Below, one piece after another: positions 37,398 to 49,227 of a stretch of 64,000 nucleotides of DNA. This DNA is from Populus alba (lineage: Eukaryota > Streptophyta > Magnoliopsida > Malpighiales > Salicaceae). Under the pieces are notes generated by a model. It did no database searches. It had not been told where the DNA came from and saw only the letters and a program-made list of their open reading frames with translations. Every line of letters starts with the position of its first letter. The stretch's first letter is position 1. The stretch lies in assembly GCF_005239225.2 (NCBI RefSeq), contig NC_133296.1, positions 5,270,001 to 5,334,000 on the forward strand. The letters run 5' to 3'. Both the position numbers and the translations under genes were made by a program.

Positions 37398-40300
37398 AGT
37401 TGAGAATAATGGAATGTTTTGGGTTGTGCCTTAGCCAACTTCTATTTTATATAGAGGCAGTAGAACACTGCAGTAACTGTAATGATTACAACATCCTATA
37501 TTAGAATCCTATTCTGATAGATACATGAGTAACTGTAATGATTACAACATCCTATATTAGAATCCTATTCTATAATATGCCCCCTCAAGCTGAGGGTGGG
37601 GGGTCAACCTGGAGCTTGAATTGAAAAGCAGTAAAGGATGCAACATGAAGCGGTTTAGTGAAGACATCGGCAAGTTGATCCCGAGAGGGAACAAAACGAA
37701 TCTGAATTTCTTTCTTGGCAACATGGTCACGGACAAAGTGATAATCCACTTCAACATGCTTAGTACGAGCATGGAAGATAGGATTTGCTGAGAGATAGGT
37801 AGCACCAAGATTATCACACCAAATGGTAGGGGCAGAGACTGAGGGAACCTGCAAATCTGTTAACAAGTATTGAAGCCAAATGACTTCAGCAGTACCATCA
37901 GTAAGGGCTTTATACTCAGCCTCAGTAGAGGAGCGAGCAACAAAAGACAAGATAGCCACCCGTAGACTTGCGATCATCAATACTACCAACCCAATCTGCA
38001 TCTGTAAAGCCATGTAGAGCAAAAGAGGAGCCTCGAGTGATATGGAAACCATAAGATGACGTACCTTTAAGATAGCGTAAAATACATTTGACAGCGGCCC
38101 AATGAGAATCTGTAGGAGCATGCATAAACTGACATACTCTGTTAACAGCAAAGCATATATCTGGACGGGTGAAGGTAAGATATTGAAGAGCACCAACGAT
38201 TTAAAAAAATCGTGTAGGATCAGAGAATGAATGATTCGGTAATAAAATGACTTTCGAAGGGGAGACTGGAGTATCAACTGGTTTGCAGGAAGTCATACCA
38301 TCTCGGGTGAGGATGTCAAGAATATATTTATGTTGACGCAGCATTAAACCCATACTGGTAGACTGAACTTCAATACCCAGAAAGTAGTAAACAACACCTA
38401 AGTCACGAAGCTTAAACTCAGAGCTGAGTAACTATATAAGGTGATGGAGCATAGCAGAGTTGCTACCCGTGAGCAGAATATCATCAACATACACCAGGAG
38501 ATAAAAGATATTAGTACCATCAGATAAGATAAACAGGGAGGTGTCAACCTTAGAAGCTCGGAAATCGATGGAGAGCAAAAAATCACTTAGACGAGTGTAC
38601 CATGCTCTCGGTGCCTGTTTCAAACCATACAATGATTTGTGCAATCTGCACACATGAGATGCAAGAGAAGAGTTAATGAAACCTGGAGGTTGTTTCATGT
38701 AGACCTCTTCAGTAAGAACACCATTGAGGAAGGCATTATGAATATCAAGCTGATGAATCTTTCAATTTCGCGAAACCGCGATAGAGAAAACCAATCGGAC
38801 AGTGGCCTGCTTAATAACTGGACTGAAGGTTTCAGAATAATCAATACCTTCCTGCTGGGTAAAACCTCTAGCAACAAGGCGCACTTTATAGCACTCAATA
38901 CTACCATCAACACGACGTTTGATCTGATATACCCATCTACTACCAACAACGTTCATCGAAGGATGAAATGGAACCAAAGACCAAGTGTGATTTTCGCATA
39001 AAGTGGCGATCTCATCACACATAGCATTATGCCAAACTACATACCGGCCAGCATCAGAGAATGCAAAAGGCTTAGAAGAGGGAGAATACAGTACCCGTGT
39101 GGAGGTAAAAGTAGCGGCAGCAGAAGCAACCAGATTAGCTATCTTCGGCTGCCGCGGTCTAAGAGTCATAGGATGTCTGCTGTGTGCTGGTGGAGACGCA
39201 GGGGAAGACGGTTGTAGCGAGGAGACCTGTGGCAGCTGATAAGAAGACAAATCAACCATAAGGTGCAGACCAGCGGGAGAGGATGATAAAGAAGCAGCCT
39301 CAAGCACATGATTGTTAGCAGAGGAGGGGCTGGAGGTAGAGACTGAAGCTGCAGGAGTGCTGGTCAGGGAGGGCAAAGCAGAGGAGGGACTAGAAAGTGC
39401 CCCAAGACCATGAGGAGAGGAGACCAATTCACGATCTGAACCTGCATCATAAGGGTTAGATAAACAAGCATGGGATGATGGCGAAGGGATGGGTGGAGGC
39501 TGTGGTCGGGTGGCTGTTTGGAGTGGCAAAGCGGAGTGTTGTGGGCTGTTTGGGTGGCTAGTGAAAGCGGGTAGTGGTGGGTGGTTTAGCAAATTTGGGA
39601 GGGTGACAGTAGCGGGTGGGGTGGGGGTTGTGGTGGAGACCTTTGCAATCTGTTCAGAATTATCAAATGGAAACACATGTTCATGGAAGCAGACATGACG
39701 GGAAATATAAATACGGTGAGATGCAATGTCAAGACATCGATAACCAAGATGCGAGGAACTATATCCAAAAAACACACATGGAGAGGAACGAAAATCCAAT
39801 TTATGATTATTATATGGGCGCAGAAAAGGAAAACAGAGACACCCAAAGGTACGCAAAAAATGATAATCAGGAGACCGTTGAAATAAACAATCAAACGGAG
39901 AGCGATGGGCAAGAATAGGAGTAGGCATGCGATTTATAAGATAAACAGAGGTTTCAAAAGCATAATTCCAGAATCGAAAAGGTGCTTTACATTGCCCTAA
40001 AAGAGTAAGACCTGTTTCCACAATATGCCTATGACGACGCTCTACTATTCCATTTTGTTCATGAGTGTGGGGACAAATCAGACGATGATGAATACCAATG
40101 GTCTGAAAAAATGTGGATAGTTTTCGGTATTCACCGCCCCAATCAGTTTGAACAGATTTTATTTTTAATGAAAATTAACGTTCGACAAGAGTCTGAAATT
40201 GATGAAAAACAGAGTAAACATCAGACTTGGCAACGAGAGGATAATACCATACATATTTAGTGTAAGCATCAACAAAGATAACAAAATAACAATAGCCATC

Positions 40301-42358
40301 TGAAGAAAAAAGAGGAGCAGGCCCCCATACATCACTAAAAATGAATTCAAGTGGAGCAGAAGTTTTGTGACCCATAGGTCCTAAAGACAAACTCGATGAT
40401 TTTCCTAAAGGACAACTTTGACATTGAAAATTAAGACGTTTGTTGTTACAAATGATCTTATTTTTCAAGATTAACAATTGAAAGATATGTGAAGTAGGAT
40501 GACCTAGTCGACGATGCCATAAATCTGCAGAGGCAGAAGTGCAGGGTGACCAATAGGCTTGAGGAACTGACGTGACGAAAGACTTGGTCAGGGCATAGAG
40601 ACCATCTTTACTCTGACCTGAGAGAAGGACTTCATGGGTGTTGAAATCCTTGACATAAAACACACGAGGGTGAAATTCAAAATAAACATTATTATCAAGA
40701 CAAAATTTCTGAACAGAGAGCAGAGGTCTTGTGATTGCAGGAACATGAAGAACATTAGATAAGGTGAAAGAACGATGTGGTGTATATATTTTTGTATGAC
40801 CAAGATGAGATATAGGAAGGCCCTTACCATCACCAACATGCAAATTATCATTACCAAGATACGGTTCTGAAGCGGTCAAGGTGGCAAGATTATGTGTGAC
40901 GTGTTGATTGGCACCGGTATCTGGAAACCAATCAACATAACCGGTTGAGGAGAGATTGCCCTGCACCAGGTTGTTGGCCATAACCTCGCTGCTGGAATTG
41001 AGGGCAATGGGGAGCTGTATGGCCGAAATTCTGACACAGTTGGCAGCGTGGATTCTGCCCTTATTGCGCTGCAAAGAGCCCTACCTATTGTCACCGAAGG
41101 AGGAGTTTTGGAAGCTGCGGTGATCAGGTCTGGAGCCAGCAAATTGGTTGCCTTTGCTGTTGGACTGGTTAGGACGCCAGCCACCATTGAAGCGGCCCTT
41201 GCTGTGGCCAGAATTGCCAAAAGTCTGGCTCTGCGCAACAAGAGCAGAAGATGGAATGCTGGGTGTGGGCAGCAGAGGAACATGTATGGCAGTAGAAGAT
41301 TTGTGAAGAAATTCATGTTTGAGGAGATGGCTGTGAAGATCTGGATATGATAAAGGTTCAGCCTTGGTAATAAGACTGGTAACTAAGTCTTTAAACTCTC
41401 CCCGAAGACCACGAAACACATATAAATTGAAATCTTCAAGAGAAACTGGTCGACCAGCAGCAACCAATTCATCAAATAAGGCCTTCGCTTTTTTGCATAA
41501 ATTGAGTTACTGATTCATCACCCTGTCAAAGATTCTGAAGAGAGCCATGAAGTTGCATAATACGAGAGTTGGAGGTGGAAGCGAGAGCTCGCTCAAGTGT
41601 GCCCCAAGCTGAACAAGAACTTTGACAGCCAACAACAAGATGCAAAACTTCCATAGATAGGGAGGAAAGAAGAGCACTTAGAATGAGTTGGTCCTGTTGT
41701 TTCTAGGTTTGAAAAAGTGGATTTACCTGAAGAGAGATACCATCATGGGCAAGAACATGTGTTGATGGACATGTGTTGGAGCCATAAAAAAAACCAAAAA
41801 CTTCTTGGCCTAGGAGATAAGGCAGCATTTGCATACGCCAATATAAATAATTGGTGTTTGTTAATTTGAGGGAGATGACTTGATGAGTGTGAGAAAGGGA
41901 GATAATGCTTGCAGCAGTAGAGGCAGCAAACGTGGGCTGAAAGAGAAGGCGTTCGCCAGCCATGGCAGAGGAGAATCCAGGCGGTGACGCAGTAGAGGAA
42001 AGCAGAGGAGGCGCTGCAAGAGAAGAGGGCTGCACTGTTGGAGAAGAAGAAAGCTGGACTGCTGGTGCTGCAGAATTTGAAGATGTATGTGGCGACTGTT
42101 CCATTGAAGAAGGGAGGCTGGGAGGTTGTGAGAAAAATAGGTTTAATTTATTTTAGGGTTTTGTGGCTCTGATACCAAGTTGAGAATAATGGAATGTGTT
42201 GGGTTGTGCCTTAGCCAACCTTCCTATTTATATAGAGGCAGTAGAACACTGCAGTAACTGTAATGATTACAACATCCTATATTAGAATCCTATTCTGATA
42301 GATACATGAGTAACTGTAATGATTACAACATCCTATATTAGAATCCTATTCTATAATA
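37398..42358 (-). mobile_element. Ty1/Copia retrotransposon A, complete but defective
   Basis: The element runs on the minus strand. The 5' LTR is 42178-42358 and the 3' LTR 37398-37577. Each LTR ends in inward 'agttgagaat' and outward 'attctataata' and contains an internal direct repeat of about 55 bases. The PBS next to the 5' LTR reads TGGTATCAGAGC on the minus strand (42177-42166), complementary to the initiator-Met tRNA 3' region. A purine tract (tgaggggg) borders the 3' LTR. The target duplication is 'gcact' (37393-37397) and 'gcgct' (42359-42363), one mismatch. The coding region is broken by stops and frameshifts. Confidence 0.9.
37585..42104 (-). pseudogene. Copia gag-pol polyprotein pseudogene (element A)
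   Basis: The order on the minus strand is gag-like (42104-41703, with SLKLTNTNYLYWRMQMLPYL), further gag (41467-41081), protease (WFPDTGANQHV), GAG-pre-integrase (LWHRRLGHPTS) and integrase core (FSDVWGPAPLFSSDGYCYF) to 40175. Integrase and connection follow at 40021-38762 ([44 protein letters not shown]). Reverse transcriptase is at about 38760-38400 ([25 protein letters not shown]) and RNase H at 37930-37585 ([26 protein letters not shown]). This is the Copia order. Stops at 41703, 41081, 40175 and 38762 and frameshifts near 41470 and 38280 prevent a full product. Confidence 0.9.
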
Positions 42359-42363
42359 GCGCT

Positions 42364-43430
42364 CATCAAAACAAGCTAACGCAAGATACCAGCCTTTGAT
42401 TTGAAGAATTGAGATCATGATGACAACGATCATCAAGTACTAAAAAAACAGGTGGCAAGCCCAAAAGGTTTCTAAAAAAATAAGTGATCCCATGTCTCTT
42501 GACCTAGAAACACCATTTAAGCCTTGTGACTATTCATTCTTTTATAGCCATGAGTCATGGCCTACATTACGAGCTTTCAAATTCCTTTACGATAAAGAAT
42601 GACTTGTTTTTGTTGAAAGGTGTCGGCCTCTATAAAGAGAAGCAAAACTATGATATGAATGTGCATCACAAGTCATGTCAATTAATCATCTCGTCTTTAT
42701 CAATAAATGGACAAGCTTAATGCAACATAAGCAAGATGTTTCCCTTGTTGAGAATGAAAAATTACCTTTGAACCTTTTCTTACCAAATTTACCATGCATT
42801 TTAAAAATTCATTTAATCCAAATTATTTCTCTCAAGCAATATTTGGCTTATATACCTAAACAAACATGCAAAGTGCATCCTAGCATTGAATGAGATGTTT
42901 TGAGTTCTCGATCAAAGAAATTTAATCTTCGTTAAAATACTTTCAAATTTATATCTTGATGATTTCATTTCATCAATTATATTTGAAAGAATAGCATTTT
43001 TAAATTCCATGGTTTGTTACCAAGACATGAAAAAACAATTTACAAAAAATAGTCCTTAATCGAGTTTGCAAAATTCTTTGGAAAAGACGATATTGATGGA
43101 TGAGAAGTTCATATGACCCACCAGAAAAAGAAGTGGCATGGCAGTCCAAACGGTTAAACAATGATGATGGATAAGAGGCATCTCAGCTAGGAGGCAATGC
43201 TACCCATGGCCAAAATAGTAGTTAGACACATTAATCACATGGGCAAAACTTGAGTGAGCAAACGCAAAGCAAGCAAGAGAGATTGTAGATAAAAGAGAGG
43301 ACCTATATTTTAAACCAGGTAAAGATGCATGCAAAACATTTACAGGAAAACTCATTGATGGAGTCCAAGAAGGCTCCGATGAATCCAAGTCAATGAAAAA
43401 GTAATCCTTGAGTCATGATACCAATGGAAA
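42364..43430. other. Duplicated non-coding spacer
   Basis: This aligns with 52542-53440 at high identity, apart from an insertion of about 84 bases in the second copy (near 52580-52662) that is absent here. No domain-bearing open frame is present. The region ends where the minisatellite begins. Confidence 0.55.
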
Positions 43431-43434
43431 TTTT

Positions 43435-44490
43435 GACCTTGTAATCACGAAATCCAACCTTGCAATTAGGAAAGGAAAATTTAAACCTGTCATTAGGAAT
43501 TCTAGTTTTTAACCTTGCAATCAGGAAATCCAAACATACCATTAGAAAAAGGAAAATCCAACCCTACCATTAGGAAAGGAAAATTCAACCCTATCATTAG
43601 AAATTTTCATTGAACCCTGCAATCAGAAAATCTAACCATGCCATTAGGAAAGGAAATTTTAACCTAGTCATCAGGAAGTCAAATTTTTAACCCTTCAATC
43701 AGGAAATCCAACCCTACCATTAGGAAAGAAAAATGCAAACCTACCATTAAAATAGGAAAATTTAACCTTGTAATCAGGAATTTTCATTGAACCTTGCAAT
43801 TAGTAAAATCCAACCGTACCATTAGGAAATGAAATTTTAACCTAGTCATCAGGAAGTCAAATTTTTAACCCTTCAATCAGGAAATCCAACCCTACCATTA
43901 GGAAAGAAAAATGCAAACCTACCATTAAAATAGGAAAATTTAACCTTGTAATCAGGAATTTTCATTGAACCTTGCAATTAGTAAAATCCAACCGTACCAT
44001 TAGGAAAGGAAATTTTAACCTAGTCATCAGGAAGTCAAATTTTTAACCCTTCAATCAGGAAATCCAACCCTACCATTCATTAGGAAAGAAAAATCCAAAC
44101 CTACCATTAAAAAAGGAAAATTCAACCTTGTTATCAAGAATTTTCATTGAACCTTGCAATTAGTAAAATCCAACCGTACCATAAGAAAAGGAAATTTTAA
44201 CTTGGTCGTCAGGAAGTCCTAGTTTTTACCCCGCAATTAGGAAATTCAACCCTACCATTAAGAAACAAGAATTCAACCCTACCATTAGGAAAAGAAAATT
44301 GAACCCTGCAATTAGAAAATCCAATCTTACCATTAAGAAAGAAAATTTTAACCCCGCTATCAAGAAAGGAAAATTCAATCCTGTCTTCGGGAATTTTCAT
44401 TGAACCTAATAATTAGGAAACTTCAACCCTGCCATTAGAAAATGAAAATTCAACCTTACCATCAAGAAGTTTTAAATTCAACCATACAAA
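43435..44490. repeat. Minisatellite with higher-order period of about 180 bases
   Basis: The basic unit is about 30 bases, such as 'aatccaaccctaccattagg' plus 'aaaggaaaatt'. Variants (ttgaaccttgcaat, taacctagtcatcagg, taaccttgtaatcagg) alternate in a fixed order. A higher-order unit is visible because 'tagtaaaatccaaccgtacc' recurs at 43801, 43979 and 44161, giving periods of 178 and 182 bases. No spacers or strict repeats of CRISPR type are present. Confidence 0.85.
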
Positions 44491-44541
44491 GAGGGCATCT
44501 AGGCATTCCCGTTATAAACCCAGAACTCGTAGGGGTTATTC

Positions 44542-45115
44542 ATGTCACCAAGGACTGCTGAGCACATGACATCATACCAGTCACATGATGCGGTTGATAG
44601 AGTAAGGGTGCATCCTTCTGACGGTGAAGCATGGAAACACTTCAATAGTGTGCTTCCTCACTTTCCAGCTGAATCAAGATACATGCATCTTAGGTTATGT
44701 ACAGACGGATCCAACCCATTCGGGTCATTTGCTGCTCCTTATTCTTGTTAGCCGGTCATACTCACGATTTAAAATTTGCCACCGGGGATGTGTATGAGGC
44801 TGGAGTTCGTGTTTTTATCTACTGTCATACCTAGTCCGAGCAGCCCGGGCCGGAATATAGATGTTGGTCTTCATTTGTTGATTGATGAGTTGACGTAGTT
44901 GTGGTCCTCCGTAGCTTTGATTTATCATAGATCGAGGAAACAAAATTTTGTTATGAGGGCGGCTTTGATGTGGACTATCAATGATTTTCCTGCTTATGGA
45001 ATGGTTTCTAGGTGGAGCACGCATGGAAAACTAGCATGTACAAAACTAGCATGTACATGCTGCATGGAAAACAACAAGGCATTCACGCTAACAAACGGAG
45101 GTAAAGCTTCTTTTT
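44542..45115 (+). pseudogene. CACTA TNP2-type transposase fragment (Transposase_21-like)
   Basis: The first open stretch contains RVHPSDGEAWKHFNS, then a short loop, then LRLCTDGSNPFGS and YSC. These are landmarks of the TNP2/Transposase_21 family (HP.DG.AWK.FD, L.L.TDGFNPFG, YS.WPV). After a frame change the DNA continues with INDFPAYGMVSRWSTHGKLA and TCCMENNKAFTL, again family-like. The fragment covers only a central part of the usual transposase and is split by frameshifts and stops around 44752-44900. It is non-functional. Confidence 0.7.
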
Positions 45116-45745
45116 TTACAGTCACCATTATTTTTTGCCACATTATTAAGGTAAGCATTTTTTTATCCCTAAAGTCTATAGTTTTTTTTTTTATTTGTTG
45201 ACTATATTTTATTGTTTGTATTGCCATCATAATTGAATACTTTGTTGAATTTTAATTGTTATTGTTGAATTTACCTTGTAATAGTAATTGAATATATAGG
45301 AATAAATTTAATTATTTTATCTTAATTTTACTCTATTATTGCATGATATGTGTTTAATTATTTTCATTAATTTTATGATAAGGAAAATTAATGAAAGATG
45401 ATGTGTGATTAATTTATGTGCTATATCATGTGGTTATTGAATTGTAATCGTATGATGTATAAACTTAATTATAGGTTCTTTACATACATGACCTGAGCGA
45501 TAGTTTATTGCTAGTATTTTTAATTTAGGTAATGGTGATGTGTGTGTGTGTGTTTTAAACTTTCTTCTGTGGTGTAAAACTTGTTGTCTATCTTTTGTTG
45601 TGTAAATGAAGTTTAAAACTAAAAATACATGTAAATTAACTTTTAGTCTCTATTATGTTTGTAACTTGACATTATACTTTGTTTATAAATTATTCACATG
45701 TGTTGTAATTTATATTGTATTCGTAATTGTTGATTTTAATATAAG

Positions 45746-46614
45746 GAATTTCAAACTACTATACATCACGAGAGATATATAGCCGCAATATATTGAGCAC
45801 GTGACGTCTGAGCGGTTCACACAAAGCTCACGGTCTGGTGCTAACAACCGGAACTGACAAATTCATGCTTTGGTGACAACACACACCGGCGGCTCCGATC
45901 CATTTGCTGCACATGCAAAACGGATAGTAAGATAATTTAAATGAAATATATCGTTAATTAATTTGTTGTTAATTAATTTTTTTCCTTACATGCTACGTCT
46001 CTTGGACGTGAGCCAAGCCCAATGGAGCCGTTTGTAAAGACACACGTGTAGAGTGAAGACCGCCAAAAGGGGGTGCAATAGTTCGTTGACAACCACGCTC
46101 AACACTTTGTCATCTATTCGTTCAACCATTTTATATCATAAGTTATTATTTTTCTTGAATTGAGCATGACAATTTTTTTTTTCATTTTCAGGAGACCTAT
46201 AATAGCCGGTTGAGGAAGAGATATCGGGACGATCCTTCGATCAATTTGGATTTCGATATGGATTTATGGATTGAGGGAGGATCGTCTAGTGGACCTGATA
46301 AAAATCGGGTGTACAGGCTCTCCAACACTACAACTGAGAACTTGTAGAGGGGCCTTTGTGTTTCAATCGTTGTGAGCTCCCAATCAATATCGAGCCCCCA
46401 ATCTAAGGAGTTCGTGGCATTGCAGGAACATACGGCTTATCTAACCGAACAATACGGGCAACTCTCAGCGAATTATGAACAACTTCACCAAATGGTCATG
46501 AACATGACATTACAGAGTGGTGATACATGTGTGCTCCCTTTTTGGCTCCATGATCCCGGGATCAACCAACCTCCTCCTCCTCCTCCCCATCCTCCAACTC
46601 TACCATTATTCTAA
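45746..46614 (+). pseudogene. CACTA-associated transposase-24-like remnant (copy 2)
   Basis: This is homologous to 33320-34197, with the same order of pieces: the 'cgcaatatattgagcacgtg' segment, YNSRLRKRYRDDP, DFDMDLWIEGGSSSG and the coiled-coil piece HTAYLTEQYGQLSANYEQL with a proline-rich end (46372-46614). There are stops inside. The AT-rich stretch at about 45200-45740 separates it from the TNP2 piece and carries nothing recognisable. Confidence 0.6.
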
Positions 46615-46695
46615 TTTAATTTTTTTTTGAAACACATTCAATTTGTAATGAATATTATTTAACTTTATTCTAATATAATTTTTTTTTGAAACACA

Positions 46696-46737
46696 TTCAG
46701 TAGAGCCTGTCCAAATTCAAGTGAGACGATCCAATTT
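46696..46737 (+). repeat. 42-base copy of GLP upstream sequence (filler DNA)
   Basis: This stretch begins 'ttcagtagagcctgtccaaa' and ends 'gacgatccaattt'. It is identical to 34960-35001 upstream of GLP-A and 47848-47889 upstream of GLP-B. Here it sits exactly between CACTA sequence on the left and the truncated Copia piece on the right. Confidence 0.7.
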
Positions 46738-47381
46738 ATTCTTCTTTTGCCTTACATGGTTTTACAGATGCAGATTGGGCAGGCAGTGTTGAGGACAAAA
46801 AATCTATGGGTGGTTATCTTGTGTTTTTTGGTCAGACGCCGATTTCATGGAAATCCGGTAAGCAACGCACAGTTGCTCGCTCTTCTACTGAAGCTGAGTA
46901 CAAAGCCTTAGCTGATGGCACTGCTGAAGTTATTTGGCTTCAATACTTATTAATAGATCTCCAGCGTCCATCTACTTATGCTCCTATTATTTGGTGTGAC
47001 AATCTTGGTGCCACTTATTTGTCTATGAATCCTGTTTTTCATGCTCGCACAAAACATGTTGAGGTCGATTATCATTTTGTCCGAGATAGAGTTGCAAAGA
47101 AGGAGATTCAGATTCGTTTTATTTCCTCTCAGGATCAACTTGCCGATGTCTTCACTAAACCACTTCGTACTTCTTCATTTACTGCTTTTCGTTTCAAGCT
47201 TCGGGTTGATCCCCCACCCTCAGCTTGAGGGGGCATATTATAGAATATACTTATATAGGAAATATTGTAGACATACTCTTGTGTGGTAAACTCCACCATT
47301 ACTATTATATATTTCCCTACATATATATATATAGAAAGGGTTGGCTACCTATTAGGTTAAGCCTCCCAATTATTCTCAACT
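46738..47381 (+). mobile_element. Truncated Copia 3' end: RNase H fragment plus LTR
   Basis: The coding part, in one frame from about 46806 to 47228, carries [53 protein letters not shown] and [11 protein letters not shown], the end of a Copia RNase H. A purine tract (tgaggggg) follows. The LTR starts 'tattatag' at 47236 and ends 'ttctcaact' at 47381 (about 146 bases). It is related to, but clearly diverged from, elements A and B1. The 5' part of the element is missing. Confidence 0.8.
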
Positions 47382-47453
47382 GTCGATAAAAAATTTACCG
47401 ACGAAATCTGAATCTCATACCGACGGATTCGGTCCATCGAAAAAACTATGAAA

Positions 47454-47463
47454 TCTTATAGTG
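47454..47463 (-). repeat. CACTA 3' terminus of remnant 2
   Basis: The minus strand reads CACTATAAGA, one base different from the other two termini. The flank 'ttggtgcaattacgttagtg' follows directly. Confidence 0.7.
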
Positions 47464-48379
47464 TTGGTGCAATTACGTTAGTGTCAAGAAATTAACAAGT
47501 TTTATATTTAAAATTGCAATCTTAAATTTTCTAATCTTATGTAATATTTAACAAATTCTTTGTGCTAGGTTTCATGATTTGTGGGATGATGCCTACAAAT
47601 ATGAAAAGAAAAAAAAACATCAACTCTGAAGAAACCGGGGTTAGAAAAAGCAGAGACCGAGTCTTGTGACCTAGGTTAATTGGGGGGAGTTTCTAGAATT
47701 TATGGCTTCAGATGACTTTAAAAGGTGTTCGCGATCCAGGTCATATAACTGAAACAAAAAAGACAAATGTTTCGATGAGTAAGTAAAGTGTTGGGGAGCT
47801 TTGATTTATCAACCATGCAAAACACCTAATAAGAATGACACTACTAGTTCAGTAGAGCCTGTCCAAATTCAAGTGAGACGATCCAATTTGTTAGATGATG
47901 GTTGAATTAACCATTAGATTTTCTTTGGAAATATATCGGTTACTGGTCTTATAACGTAAGAAAGGGAACGAGCTTGAAAACCATATCAACAGGACAATCA
48001 TAAGAAACTCCCATTGAATTAACTACCCAGGACCGGGAACATTTCGTCACCTAACAATCTTTAGTTCTCGACCAACTCTCACATTTTCACCGGAGTTCTT
48101 TGACGAAGCCTTGTGACAAGAGACATGCACACCCAGTCCTGTTAACTTAATGGAAAAGTATCATGTTGGAAAGAGTATTATAAAGATAATATTGGCATAT
48201 GACGGATAATGTCAAATGTTTTGAGGACTTGGTTTCATCACTGACATCATAGAACGAGCAGCTACTGAGTCTTCGTCGCCTTCATTTAGGACTAATTCAA
48301 TGGCTCCACTCTATAAATGGCCTTGCATCCTCGCTAGATAACTCACCCCTCTCCACAAGAAAAATCCGTATAGAATCTG

Positions 48380-49227
48380 ATGGAAGGACTCAAGTTTCTA
48401 GTAGTTTCTGTCGTCCTGGCTTTGGCTTCCTCATTTGCCTCTGCCTCTGATCCTAGTCCTCTTCAGGACTTCTGTGTTGCCATGAACGAAACCGATGGTG
48501 GTATGTGCTTTTTAAGTGTTTCGTCAAGAGTTTTTGTCAGGAGTTACATGATAATATTGCACTGAAAATACCATGCATCCTGTATATATTTTAATATCTT
48601 CATTCTCTATTAATTGACTGACTTTTTATGGGCATGCTTCAAATGCCTTTCTCATGCAGTGTTCGTGAACGGAAAATTCTGCAAGGACCCACAGCAAGTT
48701 ACTGAAAAGGATTTCTTCTTTTCTGGACTCAACGTTCCTCGGGACACTTCCAGTCCAGTTGGCTCAAATGTCACTGCTGTCAATGTTGCTCAAATTCCAG
48801 GACTCAACACTCTTGGCATATCCTTGGCTCGCATTGATTTTGCACCATATGGTGGCCTGAACCCACCCCACACTCACCCTCGTGCCACTGAGATCCTAGT
48901 GGTCGTGGAGGGTACCCTCTATGTTGGTTTTGTTACATCTAACTTGGCTAACGGAGATAATCGCCTAATCACCAAGGTCTTAAATCCCGGAGATGTTTTT
49001 GTGTTCCCAGTCGGACTCATTCATTTCCAGCTCAATGTGGGAAAAAACCAATGCCGTTTGCATTAGCCAGTTTAAGCAGCCAGAACCCTGGTGTGATTAC
49101 AATTGCAAACGCAGTGTTTGGAGCAGATCCACCTATTAATCCTAATGTTCTAACCAAGGCCTTCCAAGTGGACAAGAAGGTAGTCGACTATCTTCAGAAA
49201 CAATTCTGGACGGACAACAACAATTAG
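48380..49227 (+). pseudogene. Germin-like protein copy B, frameshifted
   Basis: This is nearly identical to copy A. The exons would be 48380-48500 and 48660-49227. Two single-base insertions relative to A and C lie near 49041-49060: six A instead of five in 'gtgggaaaaaaccaatgcc', and three T instead of two in 'gccgtttgcattagcc'. The first shifts the frame about five residues after box 2 ([11 protein letters not shown]), giving a stop at 49064-49066. The product would be about 174 residues, lacking the last beta strands and the C-terminal helices. All four metal ligands lie before the break. The insertions are in homopolymers and the region is close to an assembly gap, so sequencing error is possible. 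The TATA box and intron are unchanged from copy A. Confidence 0.85.

Larger units (their letters stand above)
44500..47463 (+). mobile_element. CACTA element remnant 2 with TNP2 and TNPA-like pieces and a nested Copia tail
   Basis: The right terminus 'tcttatagtg' (47454-47463) is the inverted CACTATAAGA end. Before it come subterminal words (gacggattcggtccatcg). Inside are a TNP2 transposase fragment (44542-45115), a transposase-24-like fragment (45746-46614) and a Copia RNase H/LTR fragment (46738-47381). The left boundary is taken as the end of the minisatellite; a 5' CACTA terminus was not found. Confidence 0.6.

Noticed and set aside
38639..39918. Plus-strand open frames over the Copia A coding region (38639-39001, 39003-39239, 39489-39698, 39616-39918)
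   Set aside because: They are antisense shadows of integrase and reverse-transcriptase coding sequence, with no domain and no independent signals.
41048..41350. 100-residue Ala-rich open frame on the plus strand
   Set aside because: It lies antisense to the Copia gag region, and its composition follows from the opposite strand's codons.
43435..44490. Regularly repeated array considered as CRISPR-like
   Set aside because: The repeats are imperfect and contiguous with no unique spacers; the window is a plant nuclear genome. It is a minisatellite.
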